A stretch of 64,000 bases of DNA from Orbaceae bacterium lpD02 (GTDB lineage Bacteria; Pseudomonadota; Gammaproteobacteria; Enterobacterales; Orbaceae): positions 2,586,258-2,650,257 of the forward strand of contig CP133960.1 of NCBI GenBank assembly GCA_036251875.1. Reading direction: 5' to 3'. A program made the position numbers and the translations under genes. The notes under the pieces were generated by a model that had not been told where the DNA came from, searched no databases, and was given only the letters and a program-made list of their open reading frames with translations. This document shows positions 19,812 through 28,944 of this stretch, piece after piece (within the stretch, counting starts at the first letter, position 1; every line of letters starts with the position of its first letter).

Positions 19812-19872
19812 TTTTTATGTACTTTTAAATTTCATATAATATATTATTATTTGTAATAATTTTTCGCTAAAT

Positions 19873-20874
19873 CTATCTCCAGATAGGGTCAAAAATAAGT
19901 GTCTCAATCGTATTATTGTTACATTTCAGAAAAGAAATAGTTTTCCCATCATTTTTTATTAATATTCCTGCTGCGAGAGGATTTGTATTCACTTGATATT
20001 GCCACTTATTTTTTTGGAAAATGAAAGTATCGGTCGATAGGTCATCATTCTGAATTTCTCTACTCAATTCTAGTTCTATCTTATCCTTATCACCATAACG
20101 GTAAATTAAATTACCACTATCAAAATAATTATAACAAATTGATAATTGCTTATTATTTATCTTGCAGCCAAAAGCATCCATTTCAATTATATTTTCATTA
20201 TATGAACATAACGAGTTATTTTTAAAAAATATTTTTTGTCTATAAAAATTAATTAAGTCAGGATATTCGGATAATTTCGCTGATAACTTTTCAAATTCAC
20301 GCATTGTCATATCTTTATAAAGGTTATCAGATAAAACAAACAGCAATCCCTCGTAAAAACTCAATCTAGGAGAACCCAAAATATACTCTTGATTTGATTG
20401 TAGTAGTTTTTTTACCCAAAAATTAGTTACATCGCTCCTACTTTCAATATACGGTTCACCAATAATATTTCCCATATTTTGTTCAAATGTAAGTTGACCT
20501 AATACAACTAATTTATTTTCAACGATAGTTAAATATAAAATCGAGATTGGTGAGTTTCCTGTTGTATTATCAACTAAACCAAATACCCCCAAAGTTGAAA
20601 AAAACATACTCCCGCCAAAATTACCAATTCCACTAACGTCATTTGAATAAGTATAAACTTGCCCATTCATTTTAATATCAAGTGATTGTTTACCTTCAAA
20701 AGTCATAGTATCATTTCGATCGTATTCACAGTATTTATACTGAAAACTGACATGAGTCCCTTGAAACAAGATTTCTTTTACTTCTTTATTTTCAACTTCG
20801 AAACATTGATTAGCATTAGGCATGCTATTAAATGCAATAAAAAATAATAAAAGGAAACTTAATAAATTTTTCAT
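19873..20874 (-). CDS. Exported protein of unknown function (333 aa) in the immunity array
   Basis: N-terminal Sec signal (MKNLLSFLLLFFIAFNSMPNA) and a mature part rich in beta-strand-like segments with several cysteines (CFEVE, KYCEYD, LCSYNE, FGCKIN, ICYNY, LKCNNN). No domain is recognised. It is the largest of the small exported proteins here. It lies 23 bp after the preceding lipoprotein gene in the same direction. Position suggests immunity or accessory function, but size and cysteine content differ from its neighbours. Confidence 0.6.
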   Translation of the reverse strand: MKNLLSFLLLFFIAFNSMPNANQCFEVENKEVKEILFQGTHVSFQYKYCEYDRNDTMTFEGKQSLDIKMNGQVYTYSNDVSGIGNFGGSMFFSTLGVFGLVDNTTGNSPISILYLTIVENKLVVLGQLTFEQNMGNIIGEPYIESRSDVTNFWVKKLLQSNQEYILGSPRLSFYEGLLFVLSDNLYKDMTMREFEKLSAKLSEYPDLINFYRQKIFFKNNSLCSYNENIIEMDAFGCKINNKQLSICYNYFDSGNLIYRYGDKDKIELELSREIQNDDLSTDTFIFQKNKWQYQVNTNPLAAGILIKNDGKTISFLKCNNNTIETLIFDPIWR

Positions 20875-20897
20875 ATTAATAGTGTGAGTTATTCTAT

Positions 20898-21323
20898 TTA
20901 TTGAGAGCTGAGTAATATCAATTTATCATTGATAAAGTGATAATATCTTTTTTTAAACCCTTCATTGTATTGTGTCTCATCAGGGTCGGCTAATATACCT
21001 GAAATAATGATTAAACGACTATCTAACTGATAACTTAATAAAAATCCATTTTCACCTGAATCATCTTCAATTAAGTAAGCATTAGGTAATCCTGCAGTGT
21101 TATTTGTTAATAAATTTTTTATATCACCACAAATAGCACCTCCTCCACATCCGTAAGTAGAAACTAAATAATGGCCAGCGAAGTTTGCCTGTGCCAGATT
21201 TGATTTATCTTTAATAGGATAATTACTGAAATTAAAAGTATTGACATGGTCATTAGCATGGGTACAACCTATAGAAAAAAATGACAATAACAAGTAGAAA
21301 ATAGCAAATCTAAATACTTTCAT
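20898..21323 (-). CDS. Exported lipoprotein-like immunity candidate (141 aa)
   Basis: The start is set at 21323 because a strong GGAGG stands 4 bases before that ATG, while an ATG 30 bp earlier has none. The signal peptide ends in FSIGC, a lipobox, so the protein is probably a lipoprotein. The mature part carries NFAGHYLVSTYGCGGGAICGD, a motif found in a widespread family of small exported proteins with a GCG...C disulfide-like pattern, and later YLIEDDSGENGFLLSYQ. Function is unknown. In this array it is a candidate periplasmic antitoxin. Confidence 0.62.
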   Translation of the reverse strand: MKVFRFAIFYLLLSFFSIGCTHANDHVNTFNFSNYPIKDKSNLAQANFAGHYLVSTYGCGGGAICGDIKNLLTNNTAGLPNAYLIEDDSGENGFLLSYQLDSRLIIISGILADPDETQYNEGFKKRYYHFINDKLILLSSQ

Positions 21324-21396
21324 ATTGCCTCCAATTATTATTTTTTGATTCAATTAATACTGCTATCATTTTACTTGGTAATATATGAGCTGAATT

Positions 21397-21810
21397 TTAT
21401 TCACGTGTAACTAGATCGCTAATCTTGACATTTTTTTCACTTAAACAATTTCGAAATTTTTTTTCTAATCTATGGTCAAAAGTCAACATGATTGGGTTTA
21501 ATTCATCATATGAAATATCGTAGATTTGTCTTTGATTATAATTATATTTAACCCAGCCTGAGATAAATAAATTCCTTTCAGACGAGTAAGCTTCGTCGTA
21601 GAGTTTGAAAATAATTGAATTATTTTCTAATGAAATATCATATAAATCGATTTTTAATTGTCCTTTTGGCGAATGATACTTCTCAAAAGAGCTATCTTGA
21701 ATCATTTTTTCAAAAATATTAATACAACTAATATCCTCATCAGTGTATGCTTTAGAGGATAAGAATAAAAAATATAGACATAATAATATAATAAAACTAA
21801 TTTTTTTCAC
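21397..21810 (-). CDS. Exported immunity-like protein (137 aa)
   Basis: Sec signal peptide (MKKISFIILLCLYFLFLSSKAY) followed by about 115 residues with two cysteines (ISCINIF and FRNCLSE) and no recognised domain. It is encoded on the minus strand between other exported proteins, with about 85 bp to the preceding gene. By position it belongs to the second displaced-tip block (22268-23224). It cannot be assigned beyond 'small exported protein in a toxin array'. Confidence 0.58.
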   Translation of the reverse strand: MKKISFIILLCLYFLFLSSKAYTDEDISCINIFEKMIQDSSFEKYHSPKGQLKIDLYDISLENNSIIFKLYDEAYSSERNLFISGWVKYNYNQRQIYDISYDELNPIMLTFDHRLEKKFRNCLSEKNVKISDLVTRE

Positions 21811-21894
21811 TTTTTCTTACTTTATCGAAATCATTTATTGCGTTCTGTTTATTGGTCCCGCAAACATTTTTAAATACCGTTTCATCTTAGTTGT

Positions 21895-22260
21895 TTATTT
21901 TAATAATTTATTAAAATTTAAATATTTAGAATCACATAGATCAAAATAAGTATAGTTATTCATTGAATTCCCTGAATTTTGTATAACTATAGTGTTTTTA
22001 TAATATAGCGCTTCAATTGCGTTCATTTTTAAGTAAATATTAGTTCCATTATTTAAAATTTCTAACTTTCCCTTAATAATTAATTTTTTATTTTCTAAAT
22101 TATTATTCATTGAATAAATAGAAAAAAAATTATTTTTTATATCTATAGATAACATCTTATTACAATCATCTTTGTTAGATAAAGAATAGGAACCATCAAA
22201 ATTATTCGCATAAATAAAAAAACTAGATAAAAAAACAAATACAAATATAAATACTTTCAT
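21895..22260 (-). CDS. Exported protein, likely immunity partner of the 22268-23224 tip (121 aa)
   Basis: It starts 7 bp after the stop of the displaced GH19 tip, the tightest linkage in this part of the array, so it is the prime candidate for the cognate antitoxin. MKVFIFVFVFLSSFFIYA is a typical Sec signal. The 100-residue mature protein is Asn/Lys/Ile-rich with two cysteines (DDCNKM, DLCDSK) and resembles no family I know. A periplasmic location is appropriate for blocking a peptidoglycan hydrolase. Confidence 0.66.
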   Translation of the reverse strand: MKVFIFVFVFLSSFFIYANNFDGSYSLSNKDDCNKMLSIDIKNNFFSIYSMNNNLENKKLIIKGKLEILNNGTNIYLKMNAIEALYYKNTIVIQNSGNSMNNYTYFDLCDSKYLNFNKLLK

Positions 22261-22267
22261 AACTATT

Positions 22268-23224
22268 TTACCCTGCTTTATTTGTTGCTGTTTGTCGATT
22301 TCGTTCTATTTTTTCTTTATATTTCTTTTTATCATTATTATTCTCCCAGCCTTTAATGCTATTCCAATTTAGGTAATTATGAGTTAGTAACAAATATTGA
22401 GAATAACATCCAATTGACTCACCAGTATTTAATTGTGCATATTTAAATACAGCATCAAATAAATTGAAACATCTACTATTATAAATTGAAAATAGTGTAC
22501 TAATATGCTCACTATGGTTGCACTCTAATCGATCTAACATAGTGATAAGTTTTGTTTTTCGGTCCTGAAATCCATTAAAACCTCCATTTATACGATATGT
22601 TATGTAGATCAAGTCATTCTCATCAGCTACAATATTTAAATCAATATTTAAGTAACTTTTCCAATACCATCCAGCGGAATCGACGCAATAAGGTAATTTT
22701 GCTAAAAGTAAATTGTTAGTTCCTTGAGTGAAATTAATATGTTGATAGTTACCATAATTTGTATAATTTTTTCTTCCCGTAATCTGAATCAATCCTCGTC
22801 CTTTAAATTTGATTCCATCACCTTTTTCTATATTACCTAAATCTTTCCTTCCCTCGTATTGTGAACCTGATGCAAGCTCTTCAGTATAAATAAACTCCCC
22901 TGATTCATGTCTAACTTGAGACAGAAAATGTAATTTTCTAAGGCAAGTGTTAATTGAATAGTTATTTAATGTATGATTTAAACTATCAATAAATTCTATA
23001 GATTTCTGCTTTTTAATACCTAAATTCATTAAATCATCTACAGTAAAATCTCTTTCGCAAAAGCACTTTTTCGTTTTAAACTCCGTCATCCCCACCGGAT
23101 GCAAATACCATGCTTTACCGTTTGCTGCTAAGTTGGATAAGACTTGCTGGTCAGTCGTCGTTGCTGTTGCACTGGCGTTGGTATTAGCTGTAGTGGCTAT
23201 TTTTGCTGCCTGTGCCTTAGCCAC
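22268..23224 (-). CDS. Displaced T6SS effector tip: GH19-type peptidoglycan hydrolase
   Basis: A 318-residue frame. Only the first 46 residues match the full effector linker, from VAKAQAAK (the V codon read as GTG start) to the junction HPVGM at 42-46. The following 272 residues form a GH19-like domain: SQVRHESGEF with candidate acid Glu107, GDGIKFKGRGLIQITGRKNY, WYWKS and the ITYRINGGFNG loop. The catalytic glutamate lies 61 residues after the junction, exactly as in the full effector. A 65-residue C-terminal extension has no recognised match. Just upstream, homology stops at a sharp recombination edge, so no delivery domain is attached and translation start is uncertain. Confidence 0.72.
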   Translation of the reverse strand: MAKAQAAKIATTANTNASATATTTDQQVLSNLAANGKAWYLHPVGMTEFKTKKCFCERDFTVDDLMNLGIKKQKSIEFIDSLNHTLNNYSINTCLRKLHFLSQVRHESGEFIYTEELASGSQYEGRKDLGNIEKGDGIKFKGRGLIQITGRKNYTNYGNYQHINFTQGTNNLLLAKLPYCVDSAGWYWKSYLNIDLNIVADENDLIYITYRINGGFNGFQDRKTKLITMLDRLECNHSEHISTLFSIYNSRCFNLFDAVFKYAQLNTGESIGCYSQYLLLTHNYLNWNSIKGWENNNDKKKYKEKIERNRQTATNKAG

Positions 23225-23225
23225 T
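23087..23225 (-). repeat. Short direct repeat of effector linker DNA (copy 3)
   Basis: DNA coding for the stretch from EVAKAQ to HPVGM is repeated from 26211-26345 and 18520-18650. Similarity begins abruptly at 23225; beyond it the sequence belongs to the 3' flank of the next gene. Such short repeats just before a toxin domain are what homologous recombination would need to swap tips. Confidence 0.72.
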
Positions 23226-23259
23226 TCTTTTTCGATATTTAGGAAGTAACGTTAACAAA

Positions 23260-23907
23260 CTAATACTTTTTGGATATTTCTATTGTTTCGTATACAGTTG
23301 TATCATCATGTTCATTGTGAGTTTTCAAATAGATTAAACCATTTTTCCAATACGATTCTATTATTTCATAATTATCCTTCCATGGAAAAACCTCAGAATC
23401 TATTAGCTCAAAATTTTGATCTTGAACATCGAATAATTTTACATCTAACGTTGGTGGAGAAATATCGTGTTGATCATAAATATTTATAAATAAAGATAGT
23501 GCTATTTTCTTATCCTCAGAAAGAATAGGTGCTTCTTCTAATATGTTTAATGCACCAGTGTCTTTATTAATAAGAAGATATGAAGTATTTTCATAACTAT
23601 TGACTTTAATTACAAATACATTTAAATCGGGAATAGATCCAGCGTAATCATAAGTTTGTTTATAGTCTCCGTTGGGAATACCTATATTATCAGCGATGAT
23701 CCAGCTAGATCGATTTTTGAAATTTAACTCAATTGCTCCATTTTTTTTTATTACATCTTTATTATTTACTAACACTGATGAATTTAATTTATTTTCTAAA
23801 TAAATATTCTTTGCTATTTCCTTCGGTGCAGAAATGAAATTAATATCTTTAGCTGCAAGAGTAAAAGATAAAACCAGCAAAAAAGCTAAAATAGTACTCT
23901 TTATCAT
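23260..23907 (-). CDS. Exported immunity-like protein (215 aa)
   Basis: Sec signal peptide MIKSTILAFLLVLSFTLAA, then about 196 residues with repeated beta-strand-like stretches and no cysteine in the mature part. No domain recognised. It is the third exported gene after the full effector and the last before the displaced tip at 22268-23224. A beta-propeller-like pattern is possible (LINKDTGALNILEE, LFDVQDQNFELIDSE), but this is a weak reading. Probable periplasmic protein of the immunity array. Confidence 0.6.
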   Translation of the reverse strand: MIKSTILAFLLVLSFTLAAKDINFISAPKEIAKNIYLENKLNSSVLVNNKDVIKKNGAIELNFKNRSSWIIADNIGIPNGDYKQTYDYAGSIPDLNVFVIKVNSYENTSYLLINKDTGALNILEEAPILSEDKKIALSLFINIYDQHDISPPTLDVKLFDVQDQNFELIDSEVFPWKDNYEIIESYWKNGLIYLKTHNEHDDTTVYETIEISKKY

Positions 23908-23994
23908 TCATATTTTCCGCCATAATTAGGTGAATACTTTGTAGATGCAAATGGTCATTATGATGTCTATTTTTATCGTTTAAACAATGGGTTA

Positions 23995-24717
23995 CTAGCA
24001 AGCATCAATCGCAGAACACTGTAGCCATTTATGAATAAGCCCCTTTTTTTGACTATTATATTCGATTAAATAAAAATCATCCTGTCGTTGAAGCAACCTA
24101 ACCTTATCACCAGTGACTAAATACATTTTTGTTTTGTCTAATTGAGAAGGCGCGTTTAATAGATATGCCTCCTTGTTAACTATCTTAAAATCATAATCTT
24201 CAGGAATAAATTGATGCAAAATAAATGAACTAATACAATTGCTTATAATTTCATGATCATTAAAGTTATGACAAAATTTATTAGCATAGTTTTCTGTTAA
24301 ATAATTAAAATAAACATTTTGTTGTACTTGAGCGGATAATTCAGTTTTAAACTCTTCTAATTCTTTATTTTCAATAGAATTAATTTTTTTTTCTTTCATA
24401 AGCATCGCTAGTTGATTTATAAAAGAGTTTTGTTCAGTTATAATACATAATTGATAACTAAATTTATCTTCTTGTCCATACAGTTCTATATTAATATTCG
24501 CTTTAACCCAATTACATTTTTTATCTAAAACACGTGCCCACTCAGAATAAAAAATATTAATATTATTTTTAATAAAAGAATTGTTTAAATTTTTAATTAA
24601 CATTGAATTGTTGTTTACTCGATTTTTCATTTCTAGTGATATGTCATCGGTACTTTTAATATCACAAAAGGCAGAGTTACTTATACATATTAAAATAATA
24701 AATAGAAAATTTTTCAT
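23995..24717 (-). CDS. Exported protein with C-terminal SH3-like domain, immunity candidate (240 aa)
   Basis: Sec signal MKNFLFIILICISNSAFC, an alpha-helical middle (about 25-170, with KKCNW, KFCHNF, ISNCIS cysteines), then a bacterial SH3-like C-terminus at about 182-240 (AYLLNAPSQLDK, YLVTGDKVRLLQRQDDFYLIEYN, GLIHKWLQ). The middle looks like a lysozyme-inhibitor-type helical region only by composition; no specific match is claimed. SH3 folds often bind peptidoglycan, fitting a periplasmic protein that protects the wall. The IS-split gene at 15626-17814 ends in a similar module. Confidence 0.62.
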   Translation of the reverse strand: MKNFLFIILICISNSAFCDIKSTDDISLEMKNRVNNNSMLIKNLNNSFIKNNINIFYSEWARVLDKKCNWVKANINIELYGQEDKFSYQLCIITEQNSFINQLAMLMKEKKINSIENKELEEFKTELSAQVQQNVYFNYLTENYANKFCHNFNDHEIISNCISSFILHQFIPEDYDFKIVNKEAYLLNAPSQLDKTKMYLVTGDKVRLLQRQDDFYLIEYNSQKKGLIHKWLQCSAIDAC

Positions 24718-24874
24718 TGATTTTCGCCAAAATATTAGGCAGTGCTTGCCTCTATAAATGTGTTATTTAGGTAATACTATTTTTTAGATTGCTCTGGTGA
24801 TATCTAGTCTTTATACTAAATTTAACAGACTTATTTTTACTAACTAATTAGATATTAAGATTAAAATAATAACT

Positions 24875-25513
24875 CTACTCATTTTGTCTATTCATATCAT
24901 CGAAAAATTTTTTAATAGAAGCAGCATCTTTGTATTTACAAACTTGCTTATTACCCAAATAGTCTGTTCCACCATCAATACAATTACTCAAAGGTTGTAT
25001 ATTTATTTCGTCGTCTTTGAATTGTTTGATATAAAGACCTCCATTTTCTTCTATAATAGAATTTGTAAATGTTGAATAAGTTATTTGGTTATCAACATTA
25101 TTCTTAGTCAATACTAATATTGTTGCATCATCATTGTTGTACTGATAACCAAAAACGGATTGTATTTGCTCATTTATTCCATGCACAAATCCAACAACAT
25201 TCATTTTGTTATTTCCTAAATTATAATTGAGAATTAATCCTTGCTGGTCTCTTCCACCCTTTGCAGGGGGGAAAAAAAATAGAACAGACTTTTTATTATT
25301 GTATTCAACCAAAATTGGCGGATGAAGCATTACATTTTTATCATAAAAATTAGTATACTTAATTTCTTCACCGTCCGAGTCGATATCAGAAGAAGAATAA
25401 TCAACATCAATTGTGGATAATTTAAGTTGATTTACTTTAGTTACAGCATAGGCATTAGAAAATATGACTATCGCTAAAATTAAACTAAATACCTTCAAAA
25501 ATTTTCTTATCAT
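24875..25513 (-). CDS. Exported protein, likely cognate immunity of the full GH19 effector (212 aa)
   Basis: The start codon lies 29 bp inside the 3' end of the effector gene, so translation is coupled and expression matched, the usual arrangement for toxin and antitoxin. Sec signal MIRKFLKVFSLILAIVIFSNAYA. The mature part has a FFFPPAKGGRDQQGLI patch and a C-terminus (DGGTDYLGNKQVCKYKDAA then SIKKFF) shared with the 177-residue protein at 19278-19811. No domain family recognised. Periplasmic neutralisation of the GH19 tip is inferred from location, export signal and overlap. Confidence 0.7.
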   Translation of the reverse strand: MIRKFLKVFSLILAIVIFSNAYAVTKVNQLKLSTIDVDYSSSDIDSDGEEIKYTNFYDKNVMLHPPILVEYNNKKSVLFFFPPAKGGRDQQGLILNYNLGNNKMNVVGFVHGINEQIQSVFGYQYNNDDATILVLTKNNVDNQITYSTFTNSIIEENGGLYIKQFKDDEINIQPLSNCIDGGTDYLGNKQVCKYKDAASIKKFFDDMNRQNE

Positions 25514-28500
25514 GATATATTTCCTTGAAATTTTTTTGTCTATCTTGATAGCTTTTAGTGTTTTTATTAATTATTTTTGTTATTAAATCAACATTATGTG
25601 GTGAACTACCTTTATCTGCTAAGTTATATAATTTATTCTTTATCCAAAAAAATACGCCTGAACGAACTATGTATTTATAGTCGGTATGTAATAAGTCGGG
25701 GTTATTAACAAAATCAACTACTTCATCGCTCCAAATAGATGGGTATTCATTATTAAAGCTAGTATAATTCAGTTTCCCTGTTAATTGTTTTAATCCTCGT
25801 CCTCGATATTTAAAACCATCACCACTATTTATATCACCGTTTAGTAGACGATTGGCATATATTTTATTAGCTATTTCAATTTGTTTTTCTGTCGAGACAA
25901 ATTTATTGCTACTATTGTTATATCCTAAAGATTCGGCTTCTGTTGGGTGCTTTGCAAAATATCTAAAATTTTTTAATGCTTTTGTGCTATAAATAAAAAC
26001 TTCTTCAACAGTAAGGTTAGTACCAACTTCTTGCCTGACTTGCGCAAAAAAGTGACTTAGTCTTAGCTGTGTATCGAGTTTATATTCATACATATGAGCA
26101 TTAATGTCATCAACCATGAATTGCAATAAGTCTTGCCTGCTATGTGGCACGGAGGTGAAAATTTGCTTTAACATAGCAATTGTAATACCAGATGGAGCCA
26201 TAAACCCTTCCATCCCCACTGGATGCAAATACCACGCTTTCCCATCTGCTGATAAGTTGGATAAGACGGGTTGGTTGGTCGTCGCAGCTGTATCTGTTGT
26301 GCTTTTTGCCACCTGCGCCTTAGCGACTTCATCCCACCATAGCGACGGTTTAATGCGGTGTTGTTTTTCTAACTGCCATTCATTTATTCGATATGTAGCG
26401 TTTTTATCGAGTATCCCACACGCATGTTGACGTAACGCTGGAGCAGTTATATTGGCTTTAGTTAACTCGTCAATAATCGCTTGGCGTTTTTGCTCGGTCT
26501 GCTTTTGATAAAGCTCATCAATCTCATTCCATTTGCTTAAGCTTTCATCGCTATACCATTCACTCTCATAGTTTATCGCTAAGCGGCTGATAAGCTCTGC
26601 CGTCCACGGTGTTTGTAATCCCATTTGCAGCTGTTTATGGGTGAAGGGCGGTAAAACGTAAGGTAGCGCCTTGCTAAGGGGCGTCTTAGTTAAAATATGA
26701 TGCATTGCCGACATGGTATCGGTGTAATCGGCTAAGTCTAGCGTCATCTTATGATTAGAGCGCAGTTTTTCAACAAAGTTAGCCACATTGGCGGTCTCTT
26801 TTACAGTTGAATATCCTGTCCATGCCCACGGGCTGACTCGTTTAATATGCGGTTGGCGATAATCAGTAGCGCCTTTGCTAATATTCACCCACCCCCTAAT
26901 CGGGCTGCCGAGTTGATTACCGGCGGTAATATAGGCCCAGTGATTAGCCTCCTTATCGATAGCGATATGGTTATCACTCTTAAGTGAGGCAAGCGGTAGC
27001 GTGCGCGGGTAATAAACGGTATTCGTGTTATCTGCTGGGGGTAAGTTCGTTAAGCTTAAAGGAAAGGTCTGCCAATAGGCGATAGGCTGATTTAACTGAC
27101 CTTCACCGCCCTGTAAGTGCATAACATCACATGCGTTAACCCAATAAGCGCTGTCACCGCCCATTAAACTAAAGCGTAGCTGCACTTCATCACGCGCGCC
27201 ATGGTGCATGTTACCGTCTGATAAGGTGCTCAGGCTTGAGTCAGAAAATGACGGCGCATAACCAATAAGCAGCGCTGTATCAGGAATATTAGCAACCGTT
27301 AACTCTGGATATTGAAATTGATAGTAGGTAATAAGTTGGGCTTTATCTGCCGCAGTTAAGCGGTAGGTGGTTGGCTGAGGGTCAGCAAGACTATCCCATG
27401 CGCCATCAGGTAAGGTATGGGCATCAATAACTTGCTCAGCATGGCAGTGCTGGCGATTGATATTAAGCACATAATAAACATGCGCCTGTATATAGCAACT
27501 CTCACGCGGTGAGCCAATCAGGCTAATGTGCCGACCCGTTAATATTTCGCCATCACTTGGGCTTTCACTAATAAGCTGCGCCCCTTCTTCAACTAAGATA
27601 AGGTTTTTTTCGCTCTCTGGCAATTTATCGGCAAGTAGACGAGTTTTAGTGATAAACGCCGGTAAATCGTCACAGGTAAATAATTCCACGTGCCCTTGTA
27701 AGGTGAGTTTGTGATTCGAAGGGCGTTTTTCAGTGGCTAAAACTTGCCTTTTAGCTTGTGAAAACTGACCATTACTGCTCACATTGTGTCCTAAATAGCC
27801 GATAAAATCTCCACCACCGATCGGGGCAGGCTTATCAAGCACAACTATCTTATCAAGCGCTTTAGGTTCATAATTAAGCTCGGTTAAGTTCGCGACCTTA
27901 ACCCAACCGTGGTGGGGCGAATCAGTCGTTGCACCACCTTCAACTTTTAAGCTTGTAGGGATATAATTGGTTTGAATTTTTTTAATTTTTGCATAGCCAT
28001 CTTCTTGCCCATCAAACTCAAACCGTGTCTCTTTGGGCAAGTAGGCTAAAACATCCTTACCCTCTTTATTGGCGTATACCGTAATCCCCGCTACGCTAAC
28101 CTCCGGTGAACCAATTTTATCGTTATTGTCTTTATTTACCGTATAAACCGTATTTTTATGGGTTGTGGGATCGGACTCAATGGAGCCAATCTCTTTACCG
28201 AACACATATCCAGTTATTGACACCAAATCTGCGTAAAACGTTCCATTGCTGTTTACTAAGCCACCTTCAATAATCGATTCTAATTTATACCATCCGCTCT
28301 TACTAATTTGGTCGCCAAGTTTGATTTTGCTACCTTTCAGTAATAAGGCGACACCAGGGGTTTTGGCGCCATTATGACGGACAATGGTACCTCTGATTGG
28401 GTCTTTGCAGTGACTGCTCACGCGCCCTGATATTAAGTGCCAGTACTGCGGCTGCGCTAAGGACGCTTCTTTGGCTAACTCTTGATAACCATACCAATCG

Positions 28501-28925
28501 AGTTGGTGCATATATAAGCTATAAAGGGTAATACTTGGCGGGGGATCTGTTTCACCTGCCACCTTGGGCATAGCAAAATAGTGACGGACTAAGGTAAAAC
28601 CGGTTGAAAAATAGGCCACGCGTTCTCGACCATTGACTAATGGTGACGTAGGGGGCAGCGTGTCTTCATAGATTACTTTTGGGTAAACCGAGTTGACCCG
28701 ATACGCAATCACTTCACCCTGCGCCATACAGCGAAGCATATTGTCATTACGACTGACGTTTTTAAACACGCCATCATCAATATGAATGCCACCATGCCAT
28801 AAGCCATTTTCGCTAAACGGATAAAAACCATTTTTCGCCTCGGACAGGGCGCGATAGTAGGCATCTTGGCTCAATGTTTTATCACCAACGGGGAAGATAA
28901 AATGGGTAACTTTTTTTATTGTCAT
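25485..28925 (-). CDS. T6SS peptidoglycan-hydrolase effector with M23-like N-terminus and GH19 tip (1146 aa)
   Basis: It starts 19 bp after the vgrG stop and is probably carried by that VgrG. Residues 1-150 resemble a LytM/M23 fold with WHGGIHIDDG (His44, Asp50), an AQGEVIAYRV strand and LYMHQLDW (His140). The second His of the usual HxH is missing, so this part may be structural. The middle (about 170-760) has SH3-like pieces and GGGDFIGYLGHN. A conserved linker containing WAWTGYST leads to HPVGM at 901-905. The last 241 residues are GH19-like, with VRQE (Glu966) and GDGFKYRGRGLKQLTGKLNY. Linker and junction recur in the displaced tips. The product would lyse a rival's wall from the periplasm. 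Confidence 0.8.
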   Translation of the reverse strand: MTIKKVTHFIFPVGDKTLSQDAYYRALSEAKNGFYPFSENGLWHGGIHIDDGVFKNVSRNDNMLRCMAQGEVIAYRVNSVYPKVIYEDTLPPTSPLVNGRERVAYFSTGFTLVRHYFAMPKVAGETDPPPSITLYSLYMHQLDWYGYQELAKEASLAQPQYWHLISGRVSSHCKDPIRGTIVRHNGAKTPGVALLLKGSKIKLGDQISKSGWYKLESIIEGGLVNSNGTFYADLVSITGYVFGKEIGSIESDPTTHKNTVYTVNKDNNDKIGSPEVSVAGITVYANKEGKDVLAYLPKETRFEFDGQEDGYAKIKKIQTNYIPTSLKVEGGATTDSPHHGWVKVANLTELNYEPKALDKIVVLDKPAPIGGGDFIGYLGHNVSSNGQFSQAKRQVLATEKRPSNHKLTLQGHVELFTCDDLPAFITKTRLLADKLPESEKNLILVEEGAQLISESPSDGEILTGRHISLIGSPRESCYIQAHVYYVLNINRQHCHAEQVIDAHTLPDGAWDSLADPQPTTYRLTAADKAQLITYYQFQYPELTVANIPDTALLIGYAPSFSDSSLSTLSDGNMHHGARDEVQLRFSLMGGDSAYWVNACDVMHLQGGEGQLNQPIAYWQTFPLSLTNLPPADNTNTVYYPRTLPLASLKSDNHIAIDKEANHWAYITAGNQLGSPIRGWVNISKGATDYRQPHIKRVSPWAWTGYSTVKETANVANFVEKLRSNHKMTLDLADYTDTMSAMHHILTKTPLSKALPYVLPPFTHKQLQMGLQTPWTAELISRLAINYESEWYSDESLSKWNEIDELYQKQTEQKRQAIIDELTKANITAPALRQHACGILDKNATYRINEWQLEKQHRIKPSLWWDEVAKAQVAKSTTDTAATTNQPVLSNLSADGKAWYLHPVGMEGFMAPSGITIAMLKQIFTSVPHSRQDLLQFMVDDINAHMYEYKLDTQLRLSHFFAQVRQEVGTNLTVEEVFIYSTKALKNFRYFAKHPTEAESLGYNNSSNKFVSTEKQIEIANKIYANRLLNGDINSGDGFKYRGRGLKQLTGKLNYTSFNNEYPSIWSDEVVDFVNNPDLLHTDYKYIVRSGVFFWIKNKLYNLADKGSSPHNVDLITKIINKNTKSYQDRQKNFKEIYHDKKIFEGI
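26211..26870 (-). repeat. Effector linker DNA shared with displaced tips (copy 1, in the intact gene)
   Basis: The part of the effector gene from WAWTGYST codons to HPVGM codons. Near-identical DNA recurs at 18520-19180, its last ~135 bp at 23087-23225, and its first ~90 bp at about 14150-14240. All are in the same orientation. Variable toxin sequences follow each complete junction. Confidence 0.8.
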
Positions 28926-28944
28926 GGTAACTCGTCCTTAGTCA

